Assembly: GCA_009809945.1 (NCBI GenBank)
Contig: WTPW01001100.1
Coordinates: 64,300-128,299 of the forward strand
DNA: 64,000 nucleotides
Source of the DNA: Gigaspora margarita
Taxonomy: Eukaryota; Glomeromycota; Glomeromycetes; Diversisporales; Gigasporaceae
Direction: 5' to 3'
A model generated the notes under the pieces. It saw nothing but the letters and a program-made list of their open reading frames with translations. It made no database searches and had not been told where the DNA came from. The position numbers were made by a program, and so were the translations under genes. Positions 1 to 11,758 of the stretch are shown here, one piece after another. Every line of letters begins with the position of its first letter. Within the stretch, counting starts at the first letter, position 1.

Positions 1-2312
1 TATAAGTCCAGTAAAAATTCTATGACCCTTGGCAGTGTTTTGATTCTTTCCATTGCAAGTTTGAGCATAGAGAGGCTTACAGAGTCAAATGCCTTTTTTA
101 TGTCTTGCAATAGAACCCAAAGTTCTTTCCCTTTCTCTCTTGCTTCCTCAATTATATTGTTCATTATCTGTATTGGGGTGCTTGTGGAATCTCTGGGCAA
201 GCCTGCGAAATTATTTCCTTTTAATACTCCTTTGTCTTTAATCGTTCTACTCATTCTTCCGTTAATTATTCTCACTGTTGTTTTCCGCAGTGTTTCTAAT
301 AACATTATTGGTCAGATGTTATTAAGATTATAGTTCCAAAATTCATTTTTGGGTATTGCGTACAGTAAGCCCTTTTTCCATTCTTTTGGGATTTTTCCAC
401 TTCTTATACACATGATTGCAAATGTTTGCAGTATTTTATTAGTTTTCTTTCCTACTTTTTTAAGTACCGGATACGTTATTCCAGATGCGCCTGGTGCCGA
501 GTTATTTTTGATCTTTTCCATGGCTTCTAGCCATTCCTGCTCGCTTATCTCCTCGGTTAACTCCTTGTACCAGTTTCCATCTATGTCTTCAATTGGACTA
601 TACTGCTCCTTCAATTTGTCATCTATTTTTTTAACTTTTATCTTTCTAGAGCTATACTGAAGTTCAAAATGCTCTGCTACGTGGTTCTTTACTTCTACTT
701 CATCATTTAGCAAAATCTCCTCTTCCTCTTTATCTACCACTAGTCTATCTATTACTATCTTGTCTCCATATCTATCTAATATACTATTTAACATCCTTCT
801 TTGATCTGAAACGATCATTTCACCTCTTGCTTCTATGCATTTTCGCATATCTTCTTCTTCGGCCTTATTTCGCATCACGTGCCATATGGTGTGTTCAGTC
901 TTCCATCTTTCTGTTAACTTTTTTCCTAATTCCTCTAACCAAACTAAATAACTGTTTTGCGTAGAGTTTTCCTCTTCTAGGTTTTGGTATATTGCATATT
1001 GGTCGCTCTTCTCAATGCTTTTTCCTATATTATGTTTGTTTCTTCTATACAATTTGCTCAGAATTTTGACTTTCTTTCTCATTTTCTGCAGTTCCTCACT
1101 TTGTATACTCTGAATGATAGCTTTTACTTTACGCTTTTTTGGTAAGTGCTTATTTACCAATGCGATAATACCTTCTTTGATCAGTTTCCAACCCTTGTCT
1201 AAGACCTCCCGGTTGTGCACCTTTTCAACGTTATTTTCTTTCTGGTACTCTCTCCACTTTGTTTCCAATTTTTTATCCAGGTGATGAGTGTATGCAGTCC
1301 AGTCTTCGTCTTTTATGTTTTCTGTATCTAATTCAATCCTCTTTGTTTTTGCTCTTCTACATGTTGCAGCTCTTACATAGCCCCTATTTATATCCGTTAG
1401 TATTTTGGTTACTACAAGTTCATGATCGATTGTCGTTGTTTCTGACATATCCAAGGTATATGTTTTAAGCACATTGTTTTTGCATTCCCTAGACAGCCAT
1501 ATGAAGTCAATACGGGTTTCTATTCCTCTTCCTCTCCATGTAGGTTTTGCTTCTTCTTGATTCTACCATTTGTGCGAGTCTATCAAACCCTTATTTAACA
1601 TATAATAGAACATGTTTTCTGACTCTCTGTTTTTTTCTACTTCACGACCTCTTAGTATAGCTTCTTCTTGCCACTCGTGGTTGAAATCTCCCAGTATTAT
1701 AAATCTACGTTCTCTTTTATAATTTTGGTCTAGTCTATTTTGGATAAATTTTCAAATTTTCTTTCTTATGTTCATGTNATTTGGGNGAGCGTACAATGCT
1801 ATTATACTATAGTCTAATCTTTTGAACATTAGATCCACTTTTAGTGCATATGCCTCGAGTTTTTCTACCTTCGCTATATGTCTAGACCACTTTTTTCTGA
1901 TTAATAGACTGACACCAAAACCTTTCTTTTTTTCCTCTATTGTTTCTGTTCAAATACTTAGTATTTCTGACTCATTCTTTAATGTTAATTTTCCTTCTTT
2001 TTCCGCTATGTTAGTTTCATATATTCTCATAAAATCTATTTTTTCCTCCTTCATTGTATCAATAATTGCTTCAAATTTTATCTTGCTGCCCTTGATCCCA
2101 TTAATGTTGTGCGTTCCTATTTTACACAAAGACCAGTTTCCTTCTTCTGCATAACTTTCTCTATTGTTCACTTCTTTTCCTTTTTCCTTTGCTTGGGCCC
2201 CGCTTGGTTTTAGGTCTTCTTTTCTTTTTCCTAACTTTCCAGTTTTGTTGCGGGTTCCCTGATCTTCCTCTTTACTTATATGCACTTCGTGTTTAGTTTC
2301 CTTCTTTCGCAA
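1..2312 (-). pseudogene. LINE ORF2: endonuclease plus reverse transcriptase, broken by four stops
   Basis: A single reading frame runs from the ATG at 2312 to the window edge, interrupted by TGA at 1950-1952, TGA at 1752-1754, TAG at 1563-1565 and TGA at 312-314, with no frameshift. Endonuclease (EEP) motifs appear in order: KIGTHNINGI and YETN (N-terminal Asn and catalytic Glu), ILGDFN, RIDFIWLS and IDHELV. RT motifs follow: NNSAPGASGI, the IPK region, and QDIKKAFDSVSL with the motif A Asp at about 75-110. Two bases in the endonuclease part are undetermined (1778, 1786). The 312 TGA stands where related LINEs usually have Arg (NxRPI), compatible with CGA to TGA decay. The C-terminal half lies outside. 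Confidence 0.85.
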
Positions 2313-2491
2313 TGTTTCGAATGCTAGTCTTTGTTCTGTCAGAAATACATCTATCTCTTTATTTCTATTCAGTGCAGCTCTGCTTGATTCTCCATTTTTA
2401 TTTTGCGCTGTAAGTCTTAAGTTTGTTGCGCCTTGTCGACTAGTAGACTTATGCTATCTACTACTATTCTGTGATTCAACTGGTGCACCCG

Positions 2492-3889
2492 TTAGGAGTG
2501 GTTAGGGCCTACCAACCCTTTAATTGTTCTTTCTAACTCCTTCAATTTCATCCAAATCTCCTCATTCATACTGCCTCTTTCAGAACTTCTGCTACTAAAT
2601 CTTTCTATACTTTTTCCTCTTCTGTTCCACCGTTCATAGTTTTTTCCATGCCTGCTCTCGTAATGGTAGTTGTTACTTTTTTCCTCTGAAGTCTTGGTCC
2701 TTTTGCTTCTTTCACTTTCTCTTTGGAGATTCACTTCTCTTCTTTTGTTAGTGTTTATTTCCTCTATGCAATGTTTTCTCTTCAAACTTTTATTGCACTC
2801 TGGCCTTGTGCTTCTGTATTCCTCACTTTCTTTTTGTACTTCATGCATTGAGTTCCACCACTCAAGTTTTGTGTTATAGTAGTATATTCCGGATTCTCTT
2901 GCTTTGGTCATGTCTTCTTGTGATTCGAAATATACTATTGCTATTTTTCTTGGGTTACCATGACAGTTGTTTGTAATATAAACTGACTTTGCGTTTACGC
3001 TGCTTAGTTGTCTTAGTAAAAGTGAATCGATTGCATACTTTGGTACGTTTGTTACTTTCGTTTTATATTGATTCCTTTTTCCTAATTTCTCCTTGTCAAA
3101 CTCATTCATCGTCATGCGTAACAATCTTCCTGATCTTTCAAGTACGACAGCCCATTTGCTTTCCCAATTTTGTTTTCTTTCTATACTCTTAAATCTGATT
3201 TGTATTAAGGCTGCACTACTTGTTTCTCTGCCTCTCCATTGAATTATTGATATATTTTCAAAGAAACTCAATTCTTTCCGGAGCGTGCGTAGTGACATGT
3301 CTCTAGGTATATCCCATACTGTGTATATTCCACTTGGTTTTTCTCTGTTCTTTTTAATGCCACTCATATCTTCCTTTAGTGCTTGTGCACTTTGCACTGT
3401 TAGAGCTGATTCTTGTTTGGCTTCAGTCTTTTTCTCTTCTATATTGCTTGTCTTCACTTCATAGCCTTCGTTCTTGTTGATTATACAAGGTATTTGATTT
3501 TCTATCGCCGTACTTATATTCATAGGTTCTGCTGTGCTGTGCATTTTTTCCTCAATGCCGTAGTCTAGTGTACCACATTCTGCTTCTATCAACAACTTCT
3601 TTCTTCTGAGAGTTTCCTCGCGCTCTTTTCTCTCTTCGTTTGTGACTGCCTGAATTTCTTTGAACTGCTTTTCTGTTAAATTGCGATAGTTTTCTAGTAA
3701 ATGTCTAACCAAACATATCTCTTCTGCTGATAATACTTCTATTGCTTTTGCTAACTCAGAGTCAATTGTCTGTGTTTTTGTACATGACGTATTTAAGAAT
3801 TTTATGCATTTGTGCACGCCACCTCTAAGTGCCTCACATCCTCCTTTAAGGAACTTTACTTTCCAGTCTGGTACCTGTTTGATGTTCAT
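2492..3889 (-). CDS. LINE ORF1 protein (gag-like, RNA-binding type)
   Basis: A 465-residue open frame starting MNIKQVPDWK. Residues about 40-110 are helical and charged with a coiled-coil look. Residues about 180-250 and 265-345 resemble two RRM-like beta-alpha folds (YTVWDIPRDMSLRTLRKEL; TKVTNVPKYAIDSLLLRQL with a later RKIAIVYFESQEDMTKAR stretch). The last 120 residues are rich in Arg, Lys, Ser and Glu, ending with a helix KLKELERTIKGLV. Position upstream of endonuclease/RT on the same strand supports an ORF1 role in binding element RNA. RRM assignment is from pattern only, and no zinc knuckle is seen. The frame is uninterrupted over 1.4 kb in a window where most reading frames are destroyed, which suggests recent activity. 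Confidence 0.75.
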   Translation of the reverse strand: MNIKQVPDWKVKFLKGGCEALRGGVHKCIKFLNTSCTKTQTIDSELAKAIEVLSAEEICLVRHLLENYRNLTEKQFKEIQAVTNEERKEREETLRRKKLLIEAECGTLDYGIEEKMHSTAEPMNISTAIENQIPCIINKNEGYEVKTSNIEEKKTEAKQESALTVQSAQALKEDMSGIKKNREKPSGIYTVWDIPRDMSLRTLRKELSFFENISIIQWRGRETSSAALIQIRFKSIERKQNWESKWAVVLERSGRLLRMTMNEFDKEKLGKRNQYKTKVTNVPKYAIDSLLLRQLSSVNAKSVYITNNCHGNPRKIAIVYFESQEDMTKARESGIYYYNTKLEWWNSMHEVQKESEEYRSTRPECNKSLKRKHCIEEINTNKRREVNLQRESERSKRTKTSEEKSNNYHYESRHGKNYERWNRRGKSIERFSSRSSERGSMNEEIWMKLKELERTIKGLVGPNHS

Positions 3890-4470
3890 TTATCTTCTAC
3901 TTATCTTGTTGATTAATAATTTTAGATATTCCCACGTTTACGTGTTTGTTTATTTGTTTTGATGTGGCTAATCTTCTATTGTTTACTTGTTGATTGTTGT
4001 TTTCCTGTACGCGTCTATTTGCTTACATAATCTGTTAGTGATCTGCAGTACAGGATTTTTGCTATCGCCCACTTTTGGCCAAAAATTTCTTTGTATTTTT
4101 GTGTGCAACAGATCAATCGTATATGTTCTCTAGTTGCTTTTGTACTACTTGACTCTACTGGAGTAGATTCACATTATTCTTTGGTTCTTTATCTATGTTA
4201 CCGATCGTCAAGTTAACTTCTTCTTGTGTTTTTCTCTTGCTTGCTGTCTATGTTTTTGTTGCTCCGCAAGAGAATTTGTATTTTCTTTGTTTTTATTTGT
4301 ACTGTTTTGTCCTGCGTTATTCCCTTTGATGTTGTAATGGATTTCTGTGCTATGTTTGGTGGCTCGTACTATATTTTTCTGTTATTTTTCGTGTTTTGTT
4401 ATTGTTTTCTTTGGCTCTCGATTTGGTTTCAGTGATCAACAGAAAGAGTTTTTCGAAAACTGGTAATTTT

Positions 4471-7140
4471 CTTGAAAAAATTTATTATTATTATTATACA
4501 TTATATTTTAAATTAAATATATTTTATTTATTATATATTATTATACATTCTTTACAACAAAAAAAAATAAAACTAAAACTGAAAAAAAAAAGAAAACAAA
4601 AAATAGAAATATTTTAAACTACTTTCACACTTTGTCGCATAATACTAGCTCTATATACTTATTTTTTTCCTCTACAGTTAGCTATTATTTCTCTTCTTTG
4701 TTTTAACTATTATATTTGCTTATATTTGCTACTTTCTAAAAATAGTAGAGAAGTAAAAAAATAACAAAAAAAACAAAATGAAAAATAGTAATATTGTAAA
4801 CTACTTTCACTCTTCATCGCATAATACTAGCTCTACAGACTTATATTTGCTTATATTTGCTTATATTTGCTACATCCTAAAAATTGTAGAGAAGTAAAAA
4901 AATAACAAAAAAAAATAAAAATGAAAATAGTAATAATTTAAACTACTTTCGCACTTCGTTGCATAATACCAGCTCTACACACTTATTTTCTTACCCTTAG
5001 TTAGCTATTATTTCTTTTCGCTCATATTCGCTATTTCCTAAAAATAGTAGAGAAGTAAAAAAAACTATTTCTCAGAAGCATAGGAGTTTTTGAAATTGTC
5101 AGAGAATCTAGTAGGTTCTTGTAAAGTGGCAGAGAAGTTAGAGTTGGTGTTCTTGTAAAGTGCCAGAAAGTCAGATTGTTTCTTGCAAAGTTCTAAAGAA
5201 AGTTAGAAATAAATAAAATAAAATAAAAGTAAAAAAAATAAGTAAAAAAAAAAAAAACTGAAAAACAAAATATGTAAGCAAACTTAATAAAAAAAATAAA
5301 CAAAGCCCTAAATCTCTATTTTTCTGAAGTAAGAGTTCAAATTCAGAAATTGTCAAAACCTAGTTGTGTTTTGTAAAGTGCTAGGTTAACTTGTAAATAC
5401 TTGTAAAAACTTGCACCTAACTAAATCATTTCTCTAAAGAAGCATTCTTGAAGATTTAGAAGAGTTCTTGCAAAGTGTCAGAAGTTTGAGTTGGCTTGTG
5501 AAGTCATATTGGTGTATTTGCATAGTGCCAAAAAGTTGTTGGTTTTTTTGCAAAGAGCTGGTATTCTTGTAAAGTGCCAAATAAAATGAAACAAAATTAA
5601 AAAATAAAAAAAAAACAAAACGAAAACAAAAAAAAACAAAATGAAAATAAAAAAAACAAAACGAACGAAAAAAAAAACAATGTAGAAGATCTAATTTATA
5701 AACAAAAGATCTAATATAATCGTGTAATACAAAATTTTATTGATACATCTTACAAAATTTTGAAACATTTCGCAAATATAGTTCAATGTGCACCTGGTAT
5801 AATGCAGGTTACAGATCACTTGGTTTTACAGTTCTAAAATATTTTTGAAATATTTTGAATCCTACTACTATAATTTAAAAAATAAAAAACAAAATATGAT
5901 GGGTGGCGCTTCACGCTATAATGAATACAATAACTATCGATTAGCAGATATATAACGATTTATATTTTAATTATGATATTTATCGATTATAGATATTCAT
6001 CGATTTATAACAAGTTAATCGATATATAACGTTTAATTTTAATCAATATAAAACGATTATGTGTTATATATCAATATATAGCTACTTAAAATATTTTGTG
6101 ATAACACTTATTTTCCTTATTCAGCAATTAGCTATTATTTTTTTTTTGTTATTTGCTTATATTTACTACTTTTTGCAAAGTGCTAGAGAAGTTAGAGTTG
6201 GTATTCTTGTAAAGTGCTGAAAAAGTTAGGTTGTTTTCTTATAAAGTTCTGAAGAAAATCAGGAATAAATAAAATAAATAAAATTAAAAAAATAAGTAAA
6301 AAATAAAAGAAAATCAATAAAAAACAAAAATGTAAACAAACTAAATAAAAAATAAATGAAGCCCCAAATTTCTATTTCTCTGAAGTAAGAGTTCATAGTT
6401 TTGCAATTTAGAAATCATCGAAGGTTTTTGTAAAGTACTAGAATAAATAAAAAAAATAAAAATTAAAGAAATAAATAAAAAGAAAACAAACAAAAAAAAT
6501 GAAATGTAAGCAAACTGAATAAAAAAATAAAAACCCAAATCTCTATTTTTTTAAAGAAGAGTTCATAACAGAAATTGCTGAAATCAAGTTGTATATATTT
6601 TTGCAAAGTGCCAAAAAAGTCTAGATTTGCTTGCAAAGTGTCAAAAAAGCTTAGACTATTTTTCTTGCAAAGTACCAGAATAAATTGAATTAATAAAAAA
6701 ATAAAAAAAAACAAAAACAAAAACAAAAAGAACAAAAAATATCAAACAAAAAAATGAATAAAGCACCAACTAAATCTTATTTCTCTAAAGAAGCATTCTT
6801 CAAAATTTAGAAATTGCTTGGTAAAATCAGTTGTGTGTTCTTGCAAAGTGTCAGAAGGCTAAGCTTGCTTGCACAAAGTATCAAAAAGCTATTGGATTTC
6901 TTGCAAAGTGCCAAAAAGTTAGAGTTGGTATTTTTTATAGAAATAAAAAAAAAATTAAAATAATAAATAAAAAAAAAATTTGAAAATACAAAATGAAACT
7001 AAAAAAAAACAAGATGAAACCAAAAAAAAACAAAATGAACCTGAAAAAAACAATGTAAAATTGATAGAAGATCTAAATTATAAACAAAAAAATAAACAAA
7101 GATCTAATCTGATCTTGTACTATAATCATTGAAACTTTTT
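4471..7140. repeat. Long AT-rich composite repeat R1, copy 1
   Basis: From 4480 to about 5080 there are tandem units of about 130-180 bp, each with a 'taaactactttc-cac-ttc-tcgcataatactagctc' core and a 'cctaaaaatagtagagaag' segment. From 5085 to about 6920 an iterated word around 'cttgtaaagtgccagaaag' takes over, separated by A-rich stretches. The same order of parts recurs in direct orientation at 54227-55760. All open frames here are poly-A/T artefacts. The LINE at 1-4470 abuts its left side. Confidence 0.7.
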
Positions 7141-7398
7141 GAAATATTTTGAAAATATTAGTCAAACATGCTCTTAGTATGATTCAGGCTATAGATTTAC
7201 TGATTCAGTTTGGTTTCCAGTTCTAAAATATTTCAAAAAAATTGGAAATATTTCAAAAATATTAGATCTAAAATATTTTGAAATATATTTTACTTATCTT
7301 GCAGTATGCAAGATCTTTCAAAATATTTTGCACATATAAATTTTCTGATAAATTGTAACATGTAAAGTTAAATAGTAGTAACAAAATAATGTCTAAAC

Positions 7399-7845
7399 TA
7401 GTGATTTAAGCTGCATGATTTTGGTCGGCTAGCTAAGCCAGCTGACCAATATATCAGCTAAGTAGCTAGCTAATAGCTAATAATATATCACACTTTATAT
7501 TATGATAATAATTTATTCTATATATCAATTAATAATTAAACTATCCAAAATACACAAGTGTTGATAAAAAGATATAATCGGTAATCAACTATAATTTTTA
7601 AATAATATAATTAAAATATGCACTTTAGTATAAATTGTTGAATTGCTTTAATTAAATAGTACATTTGATAATTTTATGAAAATGGATATAAATCGCGCAA
7701 AAAATTTGTAATCAATTGGTAGTTGTAAAAAGGATTAATTGATTTTCGATTCATATCACTAGAAGTGACCTTAGCTGTATTAGCCAGCTGACTACATTAT
7801 ATCGGCTAGCTTAGCCGTGGCTGCTTCAGCTGGCTTCAAATACTA
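7399..7845. mobile_element. hAT-like non-autonomous element
   Basis: Flanked by near-identical 8-bp duplications GTCTAAAC (7391-7398) and GTCTAGAC (7846-7853). Ends are inverted: TAGTGATTTAAGC on the left against TAGTATTTGAAGC read from the right. Subterminal parts are built from a repeated GGCTAGCTAAGCCAGCTGA-type word in both orientations; the middle is AT-rich. No coding capacity. 8-bp duplication plus TA-G terminus fits hAT. Confidence 0.7.
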
Positions 7846-7952
7846 GTCTAGACTATGTGATCATTAAAAATCTATTAATCATTATACATCAATTCAAATA
7901 ATTACGATTATAATCGATTTATAGATAATAACAATTTATATCAAAAATAATA

Positions 7953-8915
7953 TAAGGTGAAAGGGGGTATTGTGACAAAGGGGGGTATTGTGACGAATTT
8001 GTACTATCTTGTGATACAATGATAATTTTTATACCATTCGATTCGTCTCGATGAGATGAATCGAATAGTGGTTAGATCATCGAATTCTGATCACTAGATC
8101 ACAAGATAATGATGATTATGTACGTACGACACTACAATACAAAAATAATTTTGAGGGTATTATGACGAAACGCAAAAGTTAGCTATAAGGTAAGTGCCTT
8201 TTGGTACTATGCAAATAGCTATTTATGCTCTAAGTAAAGTTGTTCGGGCTATAATTTACATGTACCCTGAAAGTTTCATAAAATTTAAACAACTTTTTAT
8301 TAATCGATTTTTACAAAATACGCTTCTACGAAAAAATTTAGATTTTTTTCGTTAGAACGTATTTTATAAAAGTCAATTAATAAAAAGTTGTTTAAATTTT
8401 ATAAAACTTTTAGAGCACACGTAATTTGGTAGTCCGAACAACTTTACTTAGAGCATAAATAGTGATTTGCATAGTACCAAAAGGCACTTACCTTATAGCT
8501 AACTTTGCGTTTCGTCATAATACTCTCAAAATTATTTTTGTATCGTAGTATGTTGTACATAATCATCATTATCTTGTGATCCAGTAATCGGAATTCGATG
8601 ATCTAACCACTATTCGATTCATCTCATCGAGATGAATCGAATGGTATAAAAATTATCCAATTCTGGTCGTTGTATGACAAGATAATACAAATTCATCACA
8701 ATACCCCCACCCCTTCTAAAATCTTTACTTTAGTTTTTTTACCTTTGAATGATAATATCTTTTGATCCAGTGATTAGAATTTAATGATTTTTATACCATT
8801 AGATTCATCTTTGTGAGACGAATTAGTTGATATCAAAATCATTCAATTCTGTCAGATAAGTCACATGATATCATCAATCAAAGTGAACTTCATCACAATA
8901 CCCCCTTTCACCTTA
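7953..8915. mobile_element. TA-flanked foldback element (mariner-like family A)
   Basis: Ends TAAGGTGAAAGGGGGTATTG and its reverse complement at 8915, flanked by TA on both sides (7951-7952, 8916-8917). Inside the terminus the 'gggggtattgtgac' motif is repeated, and the centre (about 8165-8525) is a further long inverted repeat around the 'ttagctataaggtaagtgcc' sequence. Three copies of the CGTCTC/GAGACG palindrome lie at about 8042, 8618 and 8805. 963 bp and non-coding. Confidence 0.75.
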
Positions 8916-9313
8916 TATCGATTATAGATATATATCAATTTTTTAACTAGTTAATCGATATATATCACTATTTTTTAATCAATATAAAATGATTAACTGT
9001 GATATATCAATCAATATCTGTTTAAAAAATTTCCTAATGAGGATGGTACCTTTAGTTATGAAATTGCTTACTAATTCTATTAATTTAGTAAATTCTTATT
9101 TTGTAATCTTAGCTTTCTTTTTTTCTTCTCTACTGGTTTTAGTTTTTTTTTTGACTTCTTGATATTAAGTTACTTGAATTTTCTTTTACTATTTTTATTT
9201 TTCTTGTTTATATTGCTTTTTTTCTTGTTAACCTTCAATTTTTCTATTTTCTTATCTCTATATATAATACTATTTCTTCTTTTTTATACTATAGTTCAAT
9301 CATGCCATTCTTA

Positions 9314-9567
9314 AAGAGCATCTATAAATAATGTTATATTTAAAGAGGAGAGGAGGTTCCCTAAAATATAATGTTTTTTCCAATAAGTAAGAGAAGTTAA
9401 GAAAATATAATGTAATTTTTTTATAAAAATTTGTCTAAATTTTGATTCAGAGATTCAAATTGAATGATTTTGATACTATTTGAAGCATCTTAAAAAGAGA
9501 ATTCAAATGGTACCAAAATCATTTAATTTGAATTACTAGATCAAGTTTTATTAACAAATACTATTTT
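9314..9567. mobile_element. Half copy of the PIF-like element found at 58797-59339
   Basis: Starts at a TTA then 'agcatctataaataatgtta' and follows, in order, the right half of the 58797-59339 element read on the minus strand, including 'ttttttataaaaatttgtct' and the palindrome around 'ccaaaatcatttaatttg'. It stops near 'attaacaaatacta', where the matching element has its middle. The other half is absent. Confidence 0.6.
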
Positions 9568-9951
9568 TTTTTCTACTTCTAATCTTGATAATCTACTTCA
9601 TTAACAATCAGACCCAGATATTTATATAATAGGGTGCAATTACCAAGGCTTTTATTTGTGGTTAGGTGCTTCTTAAACCACTACCACTACTATTTAAACC
9701 CAAGTATTGTATATACCCATTGTGCTATTTTCAGAAGTATTTGGCATCAGTTTATATCATTAGCTCTAATAATGACAAGTCCTTATAGGATGTGTTCATC
9801 AATTAATATCCCAGGTTCCTGTTTTTTATAGTGTGTTTTAGTTTCACCTATTCTTATATATACCCATTGTTACTTATCCACTTATCTGTTAAAAGTTGCA
9901 CTAGTAGCTTGACTATCACAAGATCTCTTACTGTTAGTGCAGATTAGAGAC
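9568..9951. other. No gene seen
   Basis: The sequence is less extreme in AT content than its neighbours and holds a short open frame at 9634-9831 (65 codons) with no recognisable protein features. I see no terminal repeats here. It may be decayed element interior. Confidence 0.4.
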
Positions 9952-10153
9952 TAGAGGTCTGCAAATTTCAAAATTTTTAACCTGGGCCCGGTCTGCAATT
10001 AGGATTAAAAATTTTTTGCAGCCCGGTCTGGTCCGCTTTAATTAATTTAAATTTTGGGCCCAGCCTAGCCTGCAAATATATAAATTTAAAATAATTTAAA
10101 TTTTTTATTAAATATAACAGATAATAAGTTTATAAATTAATTTATTTTATAAA
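9952..10153. mobile_element. hAT-like left end, right end not found
   Basis: Begins TAGAGGTCTGCAAATTT and continues with repeated GGCCCGGTCTGCA-type words, the same build as the complete hAT-like elements in this window. The SINE at 10154-11270 interrupts it, and no matching right terminus was found beyond, so it is truncated or its end has decayed. Confidence 0.4.
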
Positions 10154-11270
10154 AAAAGGTGTAGTGATTTAGAGAAGTGGCCAGATTGTCACTCTTAGCG
10201 GCAGGATAAAAGTTCAAATTCTACTAACAACAATAACAAAAATTAGGTCTGTATTATAGTAACTGTGGCTTATATCAGTTGGGTGAGAAACCTGAAACCT
10301 TAGTTTTACCATCTTGTATGGAGCTTTTGAGTACAATAGTGTTATTATACCAAAAAATCCAAAGAACTAAAAAATAGAAACCCATTTGGGAAGTTCTGAA
10401 TAAAGAGATAGATTAGGATCTCTAATGGTACTACTATAAAAAAAGTTGGTACTGGGATCTAAATAAACCTTATAAGAGCAAAAGAGGTATTTAGTGGTTC
10501 AGAGTGATACCGGACTGCAAGTATCAGTATAATACAGATGTGCAATTACTAAAAATCTATGGATAACTACGAAATAGAATGTAGCTATTTAATGGTCTAG
10601 TTCTAGTCAGCTCTAGATTTAAACTTAGATGAGACTAGTGCGGCATATCGCACTTGATTTCTCTAGAAGAAATGGAATAAGGTTGGACTATATAGAAAGT
10701 AGTATTATATATATCCAGACAATCAGAGGGTTTAAAAGTAGAGTGTACAAATTTCTAATTTTATATAAAATTAATTGTAGATTAATTTCGTGTAACTAAT
10801 TTTATATGATTTACTTGTAAACATCACATGATTTGGCCAATCAAAATCAGGCAATTCTTTGTACAATCTACAAAAATTTAATTATATGTGATGTTAATTT
10901 TTTTTAAAGCAATAGATATTGTACAACTTCATTATTATAAACAAACTATTTAAAACTATATATTATATAAATTTTATACAAATTGGCCAAGATATTAAAA
11001 AGATTTATCAGAAGCATTTTTTTATTTACTATATAAAAATCTAATATACTACATAGATTATATAAAAATTGATCTATGTGCATCCTACCCACTTTTATAG
11101 TTGGGTTGTAGGTATGGTAGCTAGTGTAGAACCTTCGAGTGAACTACTTAAATTAGACACCAAAAGTGCATGTGTAACTAGTTGTATTCTTATTTATGAG
11201 TATAATATAATATAAAAAAATTCTAATAAAGTCTCGACAAGACTGTCAAAGATTAAAAAAAATATATATA
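10154..11270 (+). mobile_element. Long tRNA-headed SINE, copy 1 (oldest)
   Basis: Flanked by the 12-bp duplication TTATTTTATAAA (10142-10153 and 11271-11282). The head has a box-B-like AGTTCAAATTC at about 10212, and the tail is AATAAAG, CAAGACTG, then poly-A. Much of the body aligns by eye with the copies at 26490-27450 and 48839-49829 but is heavily diverged. It contains a nested insertion at about 10740-11092. Confidence 0.7.
10740..11092. mobile_element. Nested insertion in SINE copy 1
   Basis: The SINE body breaks between 'gagggttta' and 'tagttgggttg', which are close together in the other two copies. The inserted segment has weakly inverted ends (AAAGTAGAGTGTACA against AAAGTGGGTAGGATGCACA) and TA on each side. 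It is non-coding and AT-rich. Boundaries are approximate. Confidence 0.5.
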
Positions 11271-11330
11271 TTATTTTATAAATATTTATATTTTTTGGTA
11301 CTAAACAAATTTATATATATTTCTAAAAAA

Positions 11331-11758
11331 CTAGAAGAAAACAAACAACATTCGCCATGAGAACAACAGGCCCACACTAACACAACCATGTACTTCTCAC
11401 AAAAATCGACACTCGAGAAAAAATTTTACCTACAACTGTCTTTGTGGTCTCCCAGATCAACTTTACAATGACTCCAATTCATGCTCACCAACAGGCCAAG
11501 CCCTTCGCAAAATCAGTATCTGGTCCACTATATGGATCAAATATAGTATTCCTACAAATGACATTTTGTCTATTCAAATCTAGGTGAGTTTTGACCACTC
11601 TAGTAGGTTTAGGTCACAGATAAATTAGTCTGAGCTTTTATTCTTGCATGTAGTTTTATATATATTTGTTATTGTACAATTTAAGTGGGTAACTACTTAT
11701 ATAAATTATTTAATAAAGATACAAGCAAGGCCTCATCTTAAAAAAAAAAAAATATATA
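11331..11758 (+). mobile_element. 5'-truncated LINE fragment
   Basis: An about 20-bp duplication containing TATATATATTTCT flanks the segment (11311-11330 and about 11759-11778, one mismatch). The 3' end reads AATAAAGATACAAGCAAGGC then poly-A, like the other LINE/SINE tails here. Frame fragments with Cys residues (LCGLPDQLYND) could be the ORF2 C-terminus, but stops interrupt them. Confidence 0.65.

Larger units (their letters stand above)
1..4470 (-). mobile_element. LINE non-LTR retrotransposon, 3' end outside window
   Basis: Read on the minus strand, this element has a 5' leader (about 4470-3890), an intact ORF1 (3889-2492), then an ORF2 with an apurinic-type endonuclease and the start of a reverse transcriptase that leaves the window at base 1. 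The order ORF1, endonuclease, RT is that of LINEs. The right boundary is placed where the GC-richer element gives way to ATT-rich repeat near 4470-4480. No target duplication can be tested because the other end is missing. ORF1 is open and ORF2 carries only point stops, so this copy is recent but probably dead. Confidence 0.85.

Noticed and set aside
22-333. 103-codon plus-strand frame at the window start
   Set aside because: Antisense to the reverse transcriptase motif A region of the LINE.
5171-6735. Hydrophobic minus-strand frames that look like membrane proteins
   Set aside because: They are poly-A/T tracts read as Phe/Leu; no start context and no similar frame in R1 copy 2.
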